Shown in pieces: positions 47,693-59,541 of a stretch of 64,000 nt of DNA. The position numbers and the translations under genes were made by a program. This DNA is from Labia minor. Lineage: Eukaryota; Arthropoda; Insecta; Dermaptera; Spongiphoridae. The stretch's first letter is position 1. Every line of letters begins with the position of its first letter. The notes beneath the pieces are model-generated. The model was not told the origin of the DNA. It made no database searches and saw nothing but the letters and a program-made list of their open reading frames with translations. The DNA lies in NCBI GenBank assembly GCA_963082975.1, contig OY720349.1, positions 48,775,962 through 48,839,961 on the forward strand, given 5' to 3'.

Positions 47693-48297
47693 TTACTATC
47701 TCGCCAGAGATAGTATTGCGATCATGAAAATTTTCGATGTTGAGATTTTGATGTTTTTATACGTTTTGAAGGTTCCTGAATCATTTTCACTAAGGTTGAG
47801 AAAAATGTCTGTGTGTGTGTATGTGTGTGTGTGTGTATGTAGACAAGATTACGCAAAAACGGTTTGAGCTAGAATGATGAAATTTGGTACATGGACATTA
47901 TTCAAAATTCATAGTTTTCTATCAACTTTTGAGAAATGTAGCTCAACCGGAAGAGGGTCATTACCTACAACGTTTTGATTTTTTTTCCTCTAAAGTGACC
48001 GTAAAAATAAAAATACATGTCTGATAATTTTTCACATGATTAATAATTGTATAAAACTGTTATATATAGAATTTCAACTTGATTGAATTGCTGAAAGTAC
48101 CAGAATTAATTTTTTAACACTGCAAATCTCACGCGCCAACACGTGCCATGGTGCCATCAATAAAAAGCCAAACATGCGCTGGTTTAATATTTATTATTTA
48201 TAATTTATAATTAATTAAATTTAATTTAAATATAATATATTATGTTATTTAATCCAATTCAAATTGCGAGATAGTCGAGTGGAGACACTCCAGCTAA
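47693..48297 (+). mobile_element. Helentron-like family C, complete copy
   Basis: Starts TTACTATCTCGCCAGAGATA. It has a GT-rich tract at 47811-47841 and the core with GAAATTTGGTA at 47879 and CCGGAAG at 47947. The internal 3' repeat is GCGAGATAGT (48266-48275), followed by the hairpin GAGTG-GAGA-CACTC and the terminus CAGCTAA. Non-coding. It serves as the reference for the family. Confidence 0.9.
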
Positions 48298-48570
48298 TTT
48301 TTATTTATTTTATTCTATACTTAGTTAAGGATAAAGCGGTCTATTCCAGCGTTAAGCGATACATTCGATCAAATTCTGGTTGAATTATGCAATATTGTAT
48401 CAGCTCTGTCTGAGAGCACGCGCTCTACTGAATGTTGCTATTGTCTGCGACGTCGACAAGCTATCCAATTGTACAAAATTAAATTTCTAATGTCCTCATT
48501 CCGTAAAAATAAATGACTAAACTAAACTATGTAGGTATTTGAACTTATAAAAATTGTTTTAATTTAAATT
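48298..48570. other. Short unique spacer
   Basis: Balanced-composition patch at about 48320-48480, unassigned. Confidence 0.3.
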
Positions 48571-48957
48571 ATTAAAGCTTTGGTGGTTGTTTTTATTTAT
48601 AACGGAATTTTGTAAATTAAACCACATATTGATATTTGTTATTGTAAATTTATTCAAAAAATACAAACATATACACAACGTTTCGATTACTGCTTCTGCA
48701 ATCGTTATCAAGCGACTGCACTGTTCGAGCGTCCAGTGACAAGTGACCAATGATCATTAATATAAGACCAAAGTCACCAACCAGATGGCGCTCTGAACGT
48801 GCTATTATATTAATGATCATTGGTCACTTGTCACTGGACGCTCGAACAGTGCAGTCGCTTGATAACGATTGCAGAAGCAGCAATCGAAACGTTGTGTATA
48901 TGTTTGTATTTTTTGAATAAATTTACAATAACAAATATCAATATGTTGTTTTAATTT
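48571..48957. mobile_element. Penelope-like terminal repeats in a near-perfect palindrome
   Basis: The arm 48613-48765 is repeated inverted at 48805-48957. I count very few differences, and they include A versus G near the ATTACTGCTT/AAGCAGCAAT site. The 39-bp spacer holds CAGATGGCGC. The left copy extends a further 40 bp to ATTAAAGCTTTGG, as in the fragment at 17885-18046. Each arm, read toward the outside, gives CGCTTGATAACGATTGC, a loop, then GCAATCGAAACGTTGTGTA. No protein is encoded. Confidence 0.7.
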
Positions 48958-50631
48958 ATTATTGATTTTATTCTTTCTTTTTTGCAAAGTTAATAACAGA
49001 ATAAGTTGATATTCATCTGAACTCATACTCATAGCAACAGCAAACGTAAATTTTTTATGAAAATACACTTTTATTAATATAATATAACGCGATCGTACTG
49101 GACCGCTCACACAATATATAACGAGTTTTTTTGTTTCTATATCGCAGGCCGCCGCGACAAACGCTGAATTACTTGCCATCATGACAGGCTGCTTACTGTG
49201 TGGCCGGACCTTAAATGTTTATTTAAATAAAAATGTCAGCCACAGGTAATTCGGTGCTGATTTCATTGTGTGGAATTTATTTCCTTCCATTATTTCAATG
49301 TCAGAATTTTTTTTTAAACAAGTCTAATTTTTAAGTAATAAAATGTGAAATGAAAATCATAGATTTTAGACAGTAAATAGCAACAAACTATTAAATATAA
49401 ATTTAAATATGATATTTAATTGTAAAACATTCTTCAGAGTATTTCAATAATTTGAATATTTAAATATAAGTGTGAATGTTGTCATAGACTGTTGTAATAT
49501 AAAAGTATATTTTAATATAAAAAATGTAATAAATAAATATTTATTTTATAAATTTCCACTCAAAAATATTCTTAGGTGTGAGATAAATTCATATATATTT
49601 TATACCCAACTCAACTCAAACCTCATCTTATTTAAAAACAAATCTCTTAAACCATTCCTACTATTAATTCATTATAATTTTTTTAATTAAATATTATAAT
49701 ATGTTTATATTAAATAAATAGAGGTAGAATTTAAGGATATCTATAATGAAGGAAAGTCGTAGTATAAATTTATTGTTTAGTGATCAATTTTAACTAAGTA
49801 ATGCCCAATTTATTTATAAAAAAAGGAATGTGTAATTTGATCTGTCCAAATGAGTTTAAATCGCCACTTTATTTATGGGTCAGTCTAAACTGTGACCGTG
49901 AATTATCTCCCATCACTGTATTTCAATTAAAATATTTCCTGTTGTCTGTTGATTCTCTAAATGCCATTAAAAATACCTAAAAAAAAGGGAAAACATCTTT
50001 TCAGTTAAATTTTCAATTTATATACGGCCATTGTTTTAAAATGAATACACACAGTGGCATTTGCCACTATTTAGGGGCCAATTAAACTCAAAAATATATT
50101 ATTTGACGGGCAAGCTGCTTGCCAGGTGAGTCACGGAGGGCTTTACCACACCACTGGTTAGAGCCTCTCTAATGGGATTGGCTCATCGTATTCGACATCG
50201 AGGGCCTTATTATGCCATAATTACAGATGGGCCTCCCTCCGCCCCTTACCAAACCACTCCTTTGGGTGTAAAAGACTATTCAGTCATCAATAGGGGTTGT
50301 TTCTACACGCGACACCTGGAACACCTTTAGATGTTTATTTTGTTCAAGTTCTAATTAAAATCAGACACTTGAATGATTAGGCTCTTCATTAATATTTTAT
50401 TGTAAGCTGTTGCTATTGGACAAATCATAAAAACTGAATGAAAAGAACATTTACTATTGTATTGTTAATTAGAATTCTCTTAAATGACTGATCTATTATA
50501 TCTTATTTAGTATTTTATTTAATTCTTAATTTAAACTAATCAACATAAGTTTAGATTTGATGAACATATAATTTTTAAATTTTCTAAATGTTTTATGAAT
50601 TAAAAACAAAAGAAAATTTCCTAATATTTTT
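48958..50631. other. Spacer with island 49800-50340
   Basis: The island is balanced in composition. It includes a TGAGTCA AP-1-type motif near 50128 and the hairpin GGCAAG-CTG-CTTGCC at 50109-50123. Open frames near 48817-49182 overlap the palindrome arm and are shadows. No gene is supported. Confidence 0.35.
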
Positions 50632-51244
50632 TTACTATCTCGTAAGAGATAGTATTGCGATCACGAAAATTTTCGATGTCGAGATTTTGATGTTTTTATA
50701 CGTTTTGAAGGTTCCTGAATCATTTTCACTAAGGTTGAGAAAAATGTCTGTGTGTGTATGTGTGTGTGTGTGTGTGTATGTGTGTGTATGTATGTATGTA
50801 ACCAAGATTACGCAAAAACGGTTTGACCTAGAATGATGAAATTTGGTACATGAGCATTATTCAAAATTCGTAGTTTTCTATCAACTTTTAAGAAATGTAG
50901 CTCAACCGGAAAAGGGTCATTACCTACGTTTTGATTTTTTTTCCTCTAAAGTGACCGTAAAAATAAAGATATATGTTTGATAATTTTTCATGATTAATAA
51001 TTGTATAAAATTGCTATATATAGAATTTCAGCTTGATTGATTCGCTGAAATTACCAGAATTAATTTTTTAACACTGCAATTCTCACGCGCCAACATGTGA
51101 CGTGGTGACATCAACAAAAAGCCAAACATGCGCTGGTTTAATATTTATTATTTATAATTAATTAAATTTAATTTAAATATAATATATTATGTTATTTAAT
51201 CCAATTCAAATTGCGAGATAGTCGAGTGGAGACACTCCAGCTAA
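50632..51244 (+). mobile_element. Helentron-like family C, complete copy
   Basis: Begins TTACTATCTCGTAAGAGATA (hairpin retained, loop changed). It has a mixed GT/GTAT tract at 50750-50800 and the core with GAAATTTGGTA at 50838 and CCGGAA at 50906. The internal repeat GCGAGATAGT (51213-51222), hairpin and CTAA end at 51244 follow. Confidence 0.9.
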
Positions 51245-52613
51245 TTTTTTTTTGCGTTACATAATAAATTTCAATTGAATTCAATTATTTTTATACGCTT
51301 TTTATCAACTTCACTTTTCTGTTTGCCTATAATGTTAATAATTAGTAATTGGTTTTTAACCCTCTACTAATTGAGGAATTTCGTTCAAATTCGAAACGTA
51401 TAGATTCAATTTATAATATTTTAAATTTTCTATACATTTTCTATGCAATGTGCTTGTGTTGTTCTGTGATTACGAAAAGATATAAAGATAAAAATAGTCA
51501 ATAATTTCATTCATTTAGTGAGTTAATATTTTTTAATAATTTTTCTTGCAATCATGTGGTTGTACATTAATTTTATAGATTTATTTTGTGTTTTAAAAAG
51601 AAATGTTGCGGATCAAATATTTAAGTCATCAAGGACACCTCAACTTCAAATAAATATTATTGATTTATTTATTTTATCAATTATACATTTTAATTGTCTC
51701 TTATCAATGATTTCATCAGAGAGTATAGGACCGCTTCTCGCTGAGGCACAACCATATAATAAGGCTTAACCCCTCTTGTAAAAATAACAAAGAGAGGGTT
51801 TGCTGTTCGATTTGATTGAAACTCTTAGAAATCCCTAAGTAAAATTATATACTCAAAATAATCTCCCTATATTCTTTAAAATTTCAATATACTTAGTATA
51901 TAGTACTTTTATTTTAAAAATAATTAATTCATTTATGTTAAATTTACGAAATATTAATTATTAACAAAGAAATTAAAGATTATATACTTATATAGTATAT
52001 TAAAAGCTTTTAGATTCACAAAATTTAATAATTTATAAGAAAGAAAATATAAAACTTATTATTATTATTAAATGAAGATATTTTTAATTAATATTGTACA
52101 TTTATTAAAATTTCAAGTTGATTGATTTATTTATATATCTAAGCAAGTGTGATCTTTTACAACCAACTTATGAAAATATTAAAAAATATGTTCTAATATT
52201 TCCTATTCTTTTTCTAAATTGCACTTATAAGAAAATTTATAATTTCAAAAACATATAAATATTGTTGATTATAGTTGTATGATGTCTGTTAGGATTGTCT
52301 TCAAAAAAACTGAACTATAGTCACTGTGACAAACTCATATTTCTCTTTTTGTTTTTAATTCAAATAAATATCCCTATTTTAGCTTAGACTCGTTATCAAT
52401 TTTTTTTTTTGTTTTTTTTATCATATTTATATTATCAATATTTTTATTCCATTCATTTTGTAAAACTTTTAATATTGATTATTTAAAGTTTTATAATATG
52501 AAATAACTTATACACATACTCGTATTAAAACAAATATTTATTTTTTAAGAAAGATATTGGTAAATTAATTTGAAATTCCACTAATATATATATTCATATT
52601 ATTATAAAATAGA
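51245..52613. other. AT-rich spacer
   Basis: A small balanced patch lies at 51690-51850. The 71-codon open frame over part of it is not recognisable. Otherwise A+T-rich. Confidence 0.4.
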
Positions 52614-53254
52614 ATAAGTTGACCTGTGGCCAGGTCCGAACCGACCGACTGTTTGAAATAAATTAATTTCCAGCTACAGAAACAATTTCAAATAATTTTA
52701 ATATATCTATTAATGTAATAAAAAACAGATATGGATACATAAATAATAAATATAAACATTTTTAATTTTATTTTATTTATAATATATATGCAAGACCAGG
52801 TTGTGACGTCATGAATGGCTGGATGACGTCATATAATTTTAAATCAAGAAAAAACTAATAAATATGATTTTTCTCGAGGATAAAACCAATACAAAGTGCA
52901 TGATTCGTGGTGATATATAAAAAAATCTCCTTTGGTGTGAAAATAACCCTTTCCTTCCTATCGTCGATCGCTAATACTACCACTTCCGGTTTCCGGAATT
53001 TCACCAAAAGTTGATCAATTCATCCCACTGATGCATTAAGTAAATATACCAAATTTCATCAAAATCGGTTGAGCCGTTCAGGCTGTACACATCTATACGG
53101 ACGGACGGACGGACAGACGGACGGACAGACATCATGCTAAAAATACTTTTTTCTGTTTAGAAAATGCATGATTCGTGGAGATATGTAAAAATCTCCACAT
53201 GTGAAATTTGGTGTGAAAACAATACCTCCCTTACTATCGTCGGTTCGGTAAAAA
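52614..53254 (-). mobile_element. Helentron-like family A, complete copy
   Basis: Left end TAAGTTGACCTGTGGCC, right end GTCGGTTCGGTAAAAA with one inserted base. TGACGTCA is at 52804-52811 and 52824-52831. A (GGAC)n/(AGAC) tract lies at 53098-53131. The core spacing is 68 bp when read on the minus strand (52989 to 53057). Confidence 0.92.
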
Positions 53255-55205
53255 TTATCTTTAATATTTTTAAAATAATAAAAATAATAATTTTATCAAT
53301 CAATAAAAACAGTGTGAATTGGTAATCAAGTCTAAATTTGAATTTATGAATTTATTTTTGTTTAATATTAAACTAATATCCGAGCAGTAAAGTATATTTT
53401 TACAGAGAGAATATAATTTCCCCCTCCCTTTTCCCTCCCTCCCTTATAACTCTATCTCATCTACCTTTATGTATCGTCAATATTTTTATTCCACTCGTGT
53501 TTTTTTTTTTTTTTTTTTTTTTTTTGATTTTATGTATCTCGCGTTCGATTCGGCATAGAAATAAGTTGGAAATGGCTTCGGGCCGCGTATGATTTAGCAC
53601 AAAAGAGGAGGTCTGCTGTCTATTAAGATAAACAGATTGGATTTGATTTGACATGCACAACATTATCTGTATAAAAATCTCTAATTGATATAAACGTTAA
53701 ATTATTGATGGTCTCATCATAGAGCAGATGTCCCCATGGGCCGATTTCTCTTTTATATTTAATCAGCCCCAGTGGTGGCAGCGACGGTGACCCTGGGGGT
53801 GTTTTTCCACGGTGGGGAAGGAGGTAATGGCGCCTGCCCCACACTTCAAAATGACCACCGATTAGCTCCTGGACAAGCGAATATCAATAAGGTCTCGTAG
53901 GGACCCAAATGCCCTTTATTTATTTGTTTGTTTACTCTACCGGAGACATTTAACTATTTATCTCATGGTGTGCTGGTAGAGCGCTTTGCTCATTTATCCA
54001 CTTTAATTGGTAAAATTTGATATGATTTTCCAACTAATGAGAACTAATTGATGAAATTAATATCAAAAAATTAATCTTCGCTTAAAAATTATATATAAAA
54101 ATTAATATACTAAATATTACAATGAAATTTAAATTTTAGAAAAATAAAGTTTTTTTATTATTTACATTAGAAATATCTATAAACAGAAAGAAAATTAAAA
54201 TGTTTAATAACGGATATATAGTTAAAGTGTAAAACATCTAATTGGAAAATGTAGAAAAGTTTAATAAATACTTATCTACCATAATCATAAAAGACAATAT
54301 TATGAGGTCCGTTGCGTTAAAGAAAGAGAATATATACAATCATTATAGAGTATTTATGCCAAATAATAAAATGGCAAATGATGAAGTTTGCATAACGAGG
54401 AATTGGATGATCAAAAGAAATAGAAAGTCTATATGTTCAAATTGGCTGAAAAAAAGACTAAAAATCAAAAGTCAAATCAAATTTTCCATACAATTATTGG
54501 ATTTAATTATTTGGAGGAAGCTTCTGGCACACTAAATAACTAGAGATCACGTGATTGAGTATTTTTGAGAATTTAATATTTTCATTTACAGTTCTGATTT
54601 TAGGCTCTTAATATAAGATTTTGTTTTTTTATTGGGTTTTTATTTGGTGCTACTAAGGTATTTTGTCAATGTGAAATGTTTGTATAATAGAATAGAAAAT
54701 ATCATTTGAGATTTGTAATTTTGATAAAATAAGATACTTTGTTAGATTACTAGTTTAATCCAATTAACGAAACTTAACAGTTTTAAGTTTCACTAAAACT
54801 AAGAACACTTTCTAACAGATACTAAGAACGTCGTGAACAGACAATAAAAAGTAAGTGTGTGAAGGAATTATGAGAAGATATGAATTGATTTCTTGGGTAT
54901 GGATAATTAAAGAAATGTGATTGCTTAGGACAAGACTATTTAAATCCGGAAGCGCAACAGGAATATATAAATATGAGTATTTATAGATGATAAAAACAAT
55001 TTCTGCAAAAAATAAAGCTTCTTAAGTAAAACAAAACAAGAGTCAATAATTAATATTTTTATTTTATTATTATTATTATTATGTTAATTTAAAATTTCAT
55101 ATAATTTTAACAACAGTATTAACTTAGCTATCGAGCTGAACGGAATTCTGAGCCTATTTATTCTAATAATAATTTTTTTTTCTTTTTATAATATATTTTT
55201 TAAAA
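53255..55205. other. Spacer with island 53390-53960
   Basis: The island includes a run of 26 T (53500-53525) and a GC-richer core at 53730-53870. A 97-codon AT-rich open frame at 54242-54535 has no recognisable domain and I do not call it a gene. Confidence 0.35.
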
Positions 55206-55440
55206 TATTATATAAATATATCTATATATATAAAAGGCAATGTCTGTCTGTATGTCTCGCCTAAACTCAAAAACTACCCGTCCGATTGCGATGAAACTTT
55301 CAGGGATTGTTGTGGGCATCCCAGGGAAGGTTTTAGTGTAGTTAAATTCAAAATTAATTTATCCAAAATTAATTTAATTAGTAATATTTATGTAAAAGTC
55401 TATTCATGGTTACCATGGTTACATTGGTTACTTATAAGTA
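55206..55440 (+). mobile_element. Possible fourth Helentron-like family fragment
   Basis: Contains GGCAATGTCTGTCTGTATG followed by CAAAAACTACCCGTCCGATT and GATGAAACTTTCAGGGA. The layout (TCTG-type tract, then an AAAC...CCGAT...GATGAAA block) parallels families A-C. The CCGGAAG partner and terminal structures were not found. It resembles a widespread arthropod repeat, but the family assignment is uncertain. Confidence 0.45.
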
Positions 55441-58400
55441 GGTATATACATAAAATTACAATACAACATTTATATATATATATATATATAATATATTATA
55501 TGTTTGAATTTTCATTTTAAATTCAATAATTTTACAATTTTAATTCTAATTAATAAATGATTCTACCTAAATAGTAAAATCTTTAAAATGTAAAAATGAT
55601 TAAATTATATATTGAATAAAGAAAATAAAAAATTAAAGAAAATAATCACGATATTCAATTATTTTTTTTAATTCATAATAAAATAAAAAAAAAACAATTG
55701 AATATTTAATAGGGCCTCCTCCTATCCCCATAAATTAGCCCTTCCAAGCCTCTCCTTACGGAATTTGGAAAAAGTAATGAAAAAGAAAGTTCGCCTTAAA
55801 AAAAAAAATATTAAAAAAATAAGGCGTTTGGTCTGTACGCCTTTTTGAATCAGCTGAGAATACCTTTGATTTTTTGGATTTCGAAATGAAACCGCCACAT
55901 TCGGGGCAACCTGAAATAAAACCTGCCTACCTAAGAAGATGCATGGCCTCCACTATTAGGAGTGGATCGCCCATGCTAATCGAATCTATCCTACGCTCAA
56001 AAGGTATCCAACAATTTGTTCCTATTCAGGCTATTCCCATTTCGGAACTGTGCTGAATTACCTTCCCGAATGCTCGTTCATTCGATCCACCTCAAATACA
56101 TTCTCAGTAATACAAAAAGGCACAATTCAGACATGGCATGCAATTAATACAACCCTTCTCTTATAATAATGGCATGGCAATTGCTTTATCCACCCACACT
56201 TTTCTATTTAATAATTCTAAACTAATCTATGGATTAGTAGGATGAGAACCAGCATCCTTCGATGGAAGCAACCTCCTGAAAATCTCTAACAACAAAATAT
56301 AAGTATATTCCAATTATTAGCGCCCCCCCCCCCAGTGTAACGCAATTCTAATTACCTTTCTCTCTTCTGCTTCCTTTATCAATGATACTCATTCTTGAGA
56401 GATGTAATCTGAAATCCCCTAATCTCACTAAGTTCTAGAATATATTTCCCTATAATTTTCTAATTAATATTATCAAAATAAAGAAAATCAATCAATCATA
56501 AATTATATATAATTACTGTTATGTATGTTAAATTTTACTTGAAATATTTTATTTAGAAATTGAAATTAATAAAATTTATTCCTATTTGAATTTGTGCCAT
56601 GCTAAATAAATAAATAACGATGATTACTTACATTTGGTGAGCTGTATGAAGGTCATTTCATCATCATCAGTGATGGAGAAGATAATCAAGAATTTGAATC
56701 AACATCCAGTAGAAGGAACGAAGTTTGAATCATGAAATGGAAGAAAAAAATAACATATTAGATTATAAAATTTTAAAATAGATAATTATAAATTGAATAA
56801 AAATCAAATTAATAATAAATACTGACCTCGAAGTTAATAAAATTTGATATAACTCGCAGATTAAACTCGACGACTTGTATTGATATTCCATCTCACTCGA
56901 CTGGATAAAAAAGAAATTAAATAAGATTAGTTATGTCATTTAAGAAAAAGAAAAATATAATAGATATAAAAATAAAATAAATAACATTATAATGATTGAA
57001 GAGGTGTAAGTTTTAAAAAAATATTATTTTATTTTTTCAGTAATATTACATTAAAATACTAAAATTCTAGAATTATCCTAGAGCCACTCCATTTTATGAA
57101 TGGATGAATAAATTCATAAGTGTTTGAGTGTGGATTTTAATAGAAATACTTACAATACTTATTATACTCAATTAATAGTCATTAAAAAAAAATTTCGTAC
57201 AAAACAACACAAAACTAAAAATCTCTTTCTTAAATATTAAAAAGATTATGGGATGCCACAGTGGAAATAAATTACATTTATCTTATTAATTTCATGAAGA
57301 TATTCTTCTGTGTAATTGACATATAATAGAAATACCCTTAATTTACTTTCCAAAAGTGTTATATTATAATAATAATAAATTGACAAAATATTATTCATTT
57401 TTCATTGGGATATTTCTATTCTAATTTATTAAATTGCTTTTATTTATTTATTTTAAGAATTTTATGAGAATTGTTTTTTTTAATGATGTTATTAAGTTTG
57501 AATAGATATATAAATGCCCTTTAAAGTAGTATTGTATATTTTTTTTTGATAATGTTATTCTAATCACCTGTGTCAATCAATGACAATCAATGATAAAGGC
57601 TTATTTATACTATTTTCCACCACTTTATTTTTATATGATATTAATTTTATTATTATATTGATTACAAATTGAATATCATTTTATATTGAAACATTGAAAG
57701 CAATGTTGTTCTTTAATATATTCATAAAATTTAAATTTTGAAAATTGCAAAGATATTTCAAATGTTAAAATAAATAAATCGATTTAAATATCTATAATAG
57801 ATTTAAAATGTTTTATTTTCAAATTAAAAAAAAAATATTTTAATTATTCGAAGCATTTTCATCGAACAAAGTCTGTGATAAAGCCACTGGAATAAATTGA
57901 GATTAAATAAAACTGATTTGAGAAATTTTTCATTCAATTTATCCAAAATTTGTTTTGTTTTTTTTAATAGAAACTCCAATAAATAATAATACGAGAATCG
58001 TAGAACAAAATTATTATTAAAGAGGATGAGATGTTGGTAAGTGAAAATATTAACTTGATTAAAATTGAATGGTAATTTACCAACTGGTTGATTGATTGAT
58101 GTTGCAGTGTTATTTTCATGGATTCAAGACGAAGAAATTGATTTCCACACTGAAGAGCGATGTATCAATGAGATTAGAAATAATAAATAAAATATTTTAA
58201 ATTTATGTTTTATATTAATTTTAAAAATAAATAGCGAAAGATTTAATAATTATTACAAATTTTTTAAAGAAAATTTAAAAATAATTCTAACATTTTAAAG
58301 ATGATTTTATTTTAAAAAAATATTTAATAAATATATTTAAAGAAAATTATATCTTATAATTGATTTTAAATCTTTTTTCAAAGAATTTGATTAAAAATTT

Positions 58401-59162
58401 ATAATTATATATATATTCATATATTATTTTTTAATGAAAAATATTGAAATATTGTTTTTTTTTTGAAAGTTTACTAATAAAATCTTGGTTTTAATTAATA
58501 AAATAAATAAATCTTCAATTAATTCTTGATTAGTGAATGATTCAAGGGATGATTTCGATGAATAGGACGGCGAGCGTCTTGCACTGCAAGGGGAATGAGT
58601 ACTGAATGCGTTCGAGGCAGCAGCGCATCGGCCGGCAGGCATGCAGGTGGGGTCAGGCGGAGAAGACAGGAGTGGGGCGGGCGGGGTCGAGCGGAGGTGA
58701 AATTTGAAAGCTTTTCTTGCAATTTATTACAAATAAATATTATATTAATTAAAGAAAAACATAAATATTAATTTTTTTTATAATTAATGGTGTTTTTATA
58801 TAGATTTGAAATCGAACCGATAGAAACAACATTTAAATTTAATTCTTTTAAGATTTTAATGAAAAATTTATAAAATTTATAAATATAATTAATATATCAG
58901 TAAAAAGTTATATAAAACGCATTTTATAAAATGTAATTTTTAATAAAATATTTTTTTTTAAGTTCATTATGGAAATGAATATATTTTTAAAAAAACATGG
59001 AGGCGGAGGGTGAGATAGAAATTGTTCAATTTTAAATTATCAATTGATTAACGAGTGTGATATAACATAAATTTAATGAAAATACCTATAATAACAAAAT
59101 AAATAATGTATTAATAAGTAATATCTATGTAATATAATAAAATTTCCCTATTTAATTTGTTT
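55441..59162. other. AT-rich spacer with islands
   Basis: A balanced island lies at about 55720-56450, with an 11-C run at 56323-56333 and a 60-codon open frame of no recognised family. A very GC-rich patch lies at about 58545-58705 (listed separately). The rest is A+T-rich without recognised genes. Confidence 0.35.
58545..58705. other. Abrupt GC-rich patch with G-runs
   Basis: About 160 bp of strongly GC-rich DNA in an extremely AT-rich setting. It includes GGGGCGGGCGGGGTCGAGCG (58674-58693) and other G-runs that could form a G-quadruplex, and several CpGs. Two overlapping minus-strand open frames are proline/arginine-rich by composition only. It may be a promoter-like island or a captured fragment. 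Confidence 0.35.
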
Positions 59163-59541
59163 GTTTAAACCAGTGATTCTCAACCTGGGCGATCGACATC
59201 TTAAAGGGGGCGATTATTTGACTATAGGATTTTGGGGGGCGAAATCATTTTCAAAAAAAAGGTAAGATGATTTTTCGAACAGGCTTTTTAAACATTTCCT
59301 CTTTTTTCAATTTTTTCAATATGGTTCTAAAAAAAAGGTCAGATGATTTTGCAATCAGGTTCTTAAATATCAATTTTTCAATATGGCTCTAAGTATCACT
59401 TAGTGTACCTACCTTATATTAGGGATTATCATGCAATTTTTATCTGTAAAAATTTATAGGGGGGGGGGGGGGGCGAATTAAGGAGCGGGTCTTACAAAAG
59501 GGGAGATTGGTCCAAAAAGGTTGAGAAACGCTGGTTTAAAC
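59163..59541. mobile_element. hAT miniature element with 8-bp target duplication
   Basis: The 363-bp element (59171-59533) starts CAGTGATTCTCAACC and ends GGTTGAGAAACGCTG. Identical GTTTAAAC copies flank it (59163-59170 and 59534-59541). The interior has two imperfect units with AGATGATTTT...CAATATGG...CTCTA (near 59265 and 59340) and a run of 15 G at 59459-59473. Non-coding hAT derivative; the intact duplication suggests limited age. Confidence 0.93.

Noticed and set aside
48817-49182. Minus-strand open frame of 121 codons
   Set aside because: Much of it lies in the right arm of the Penelope-like palindrome; no domain is visible.
53500-53525. Run of 26 T considered as the tail of a processed retrocopy on the minus strand
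   Set aside because: The adjacent sequence shows no exon-like or LINE-like content and no flanking duplication was found.
54242-54535. Plus-strand open frame of 97 codons rich in Lys, Asn and Ile
   Set aside because: Composition is what AT-rich DNA yields by chance; no motif recognised. Kept only as a note.
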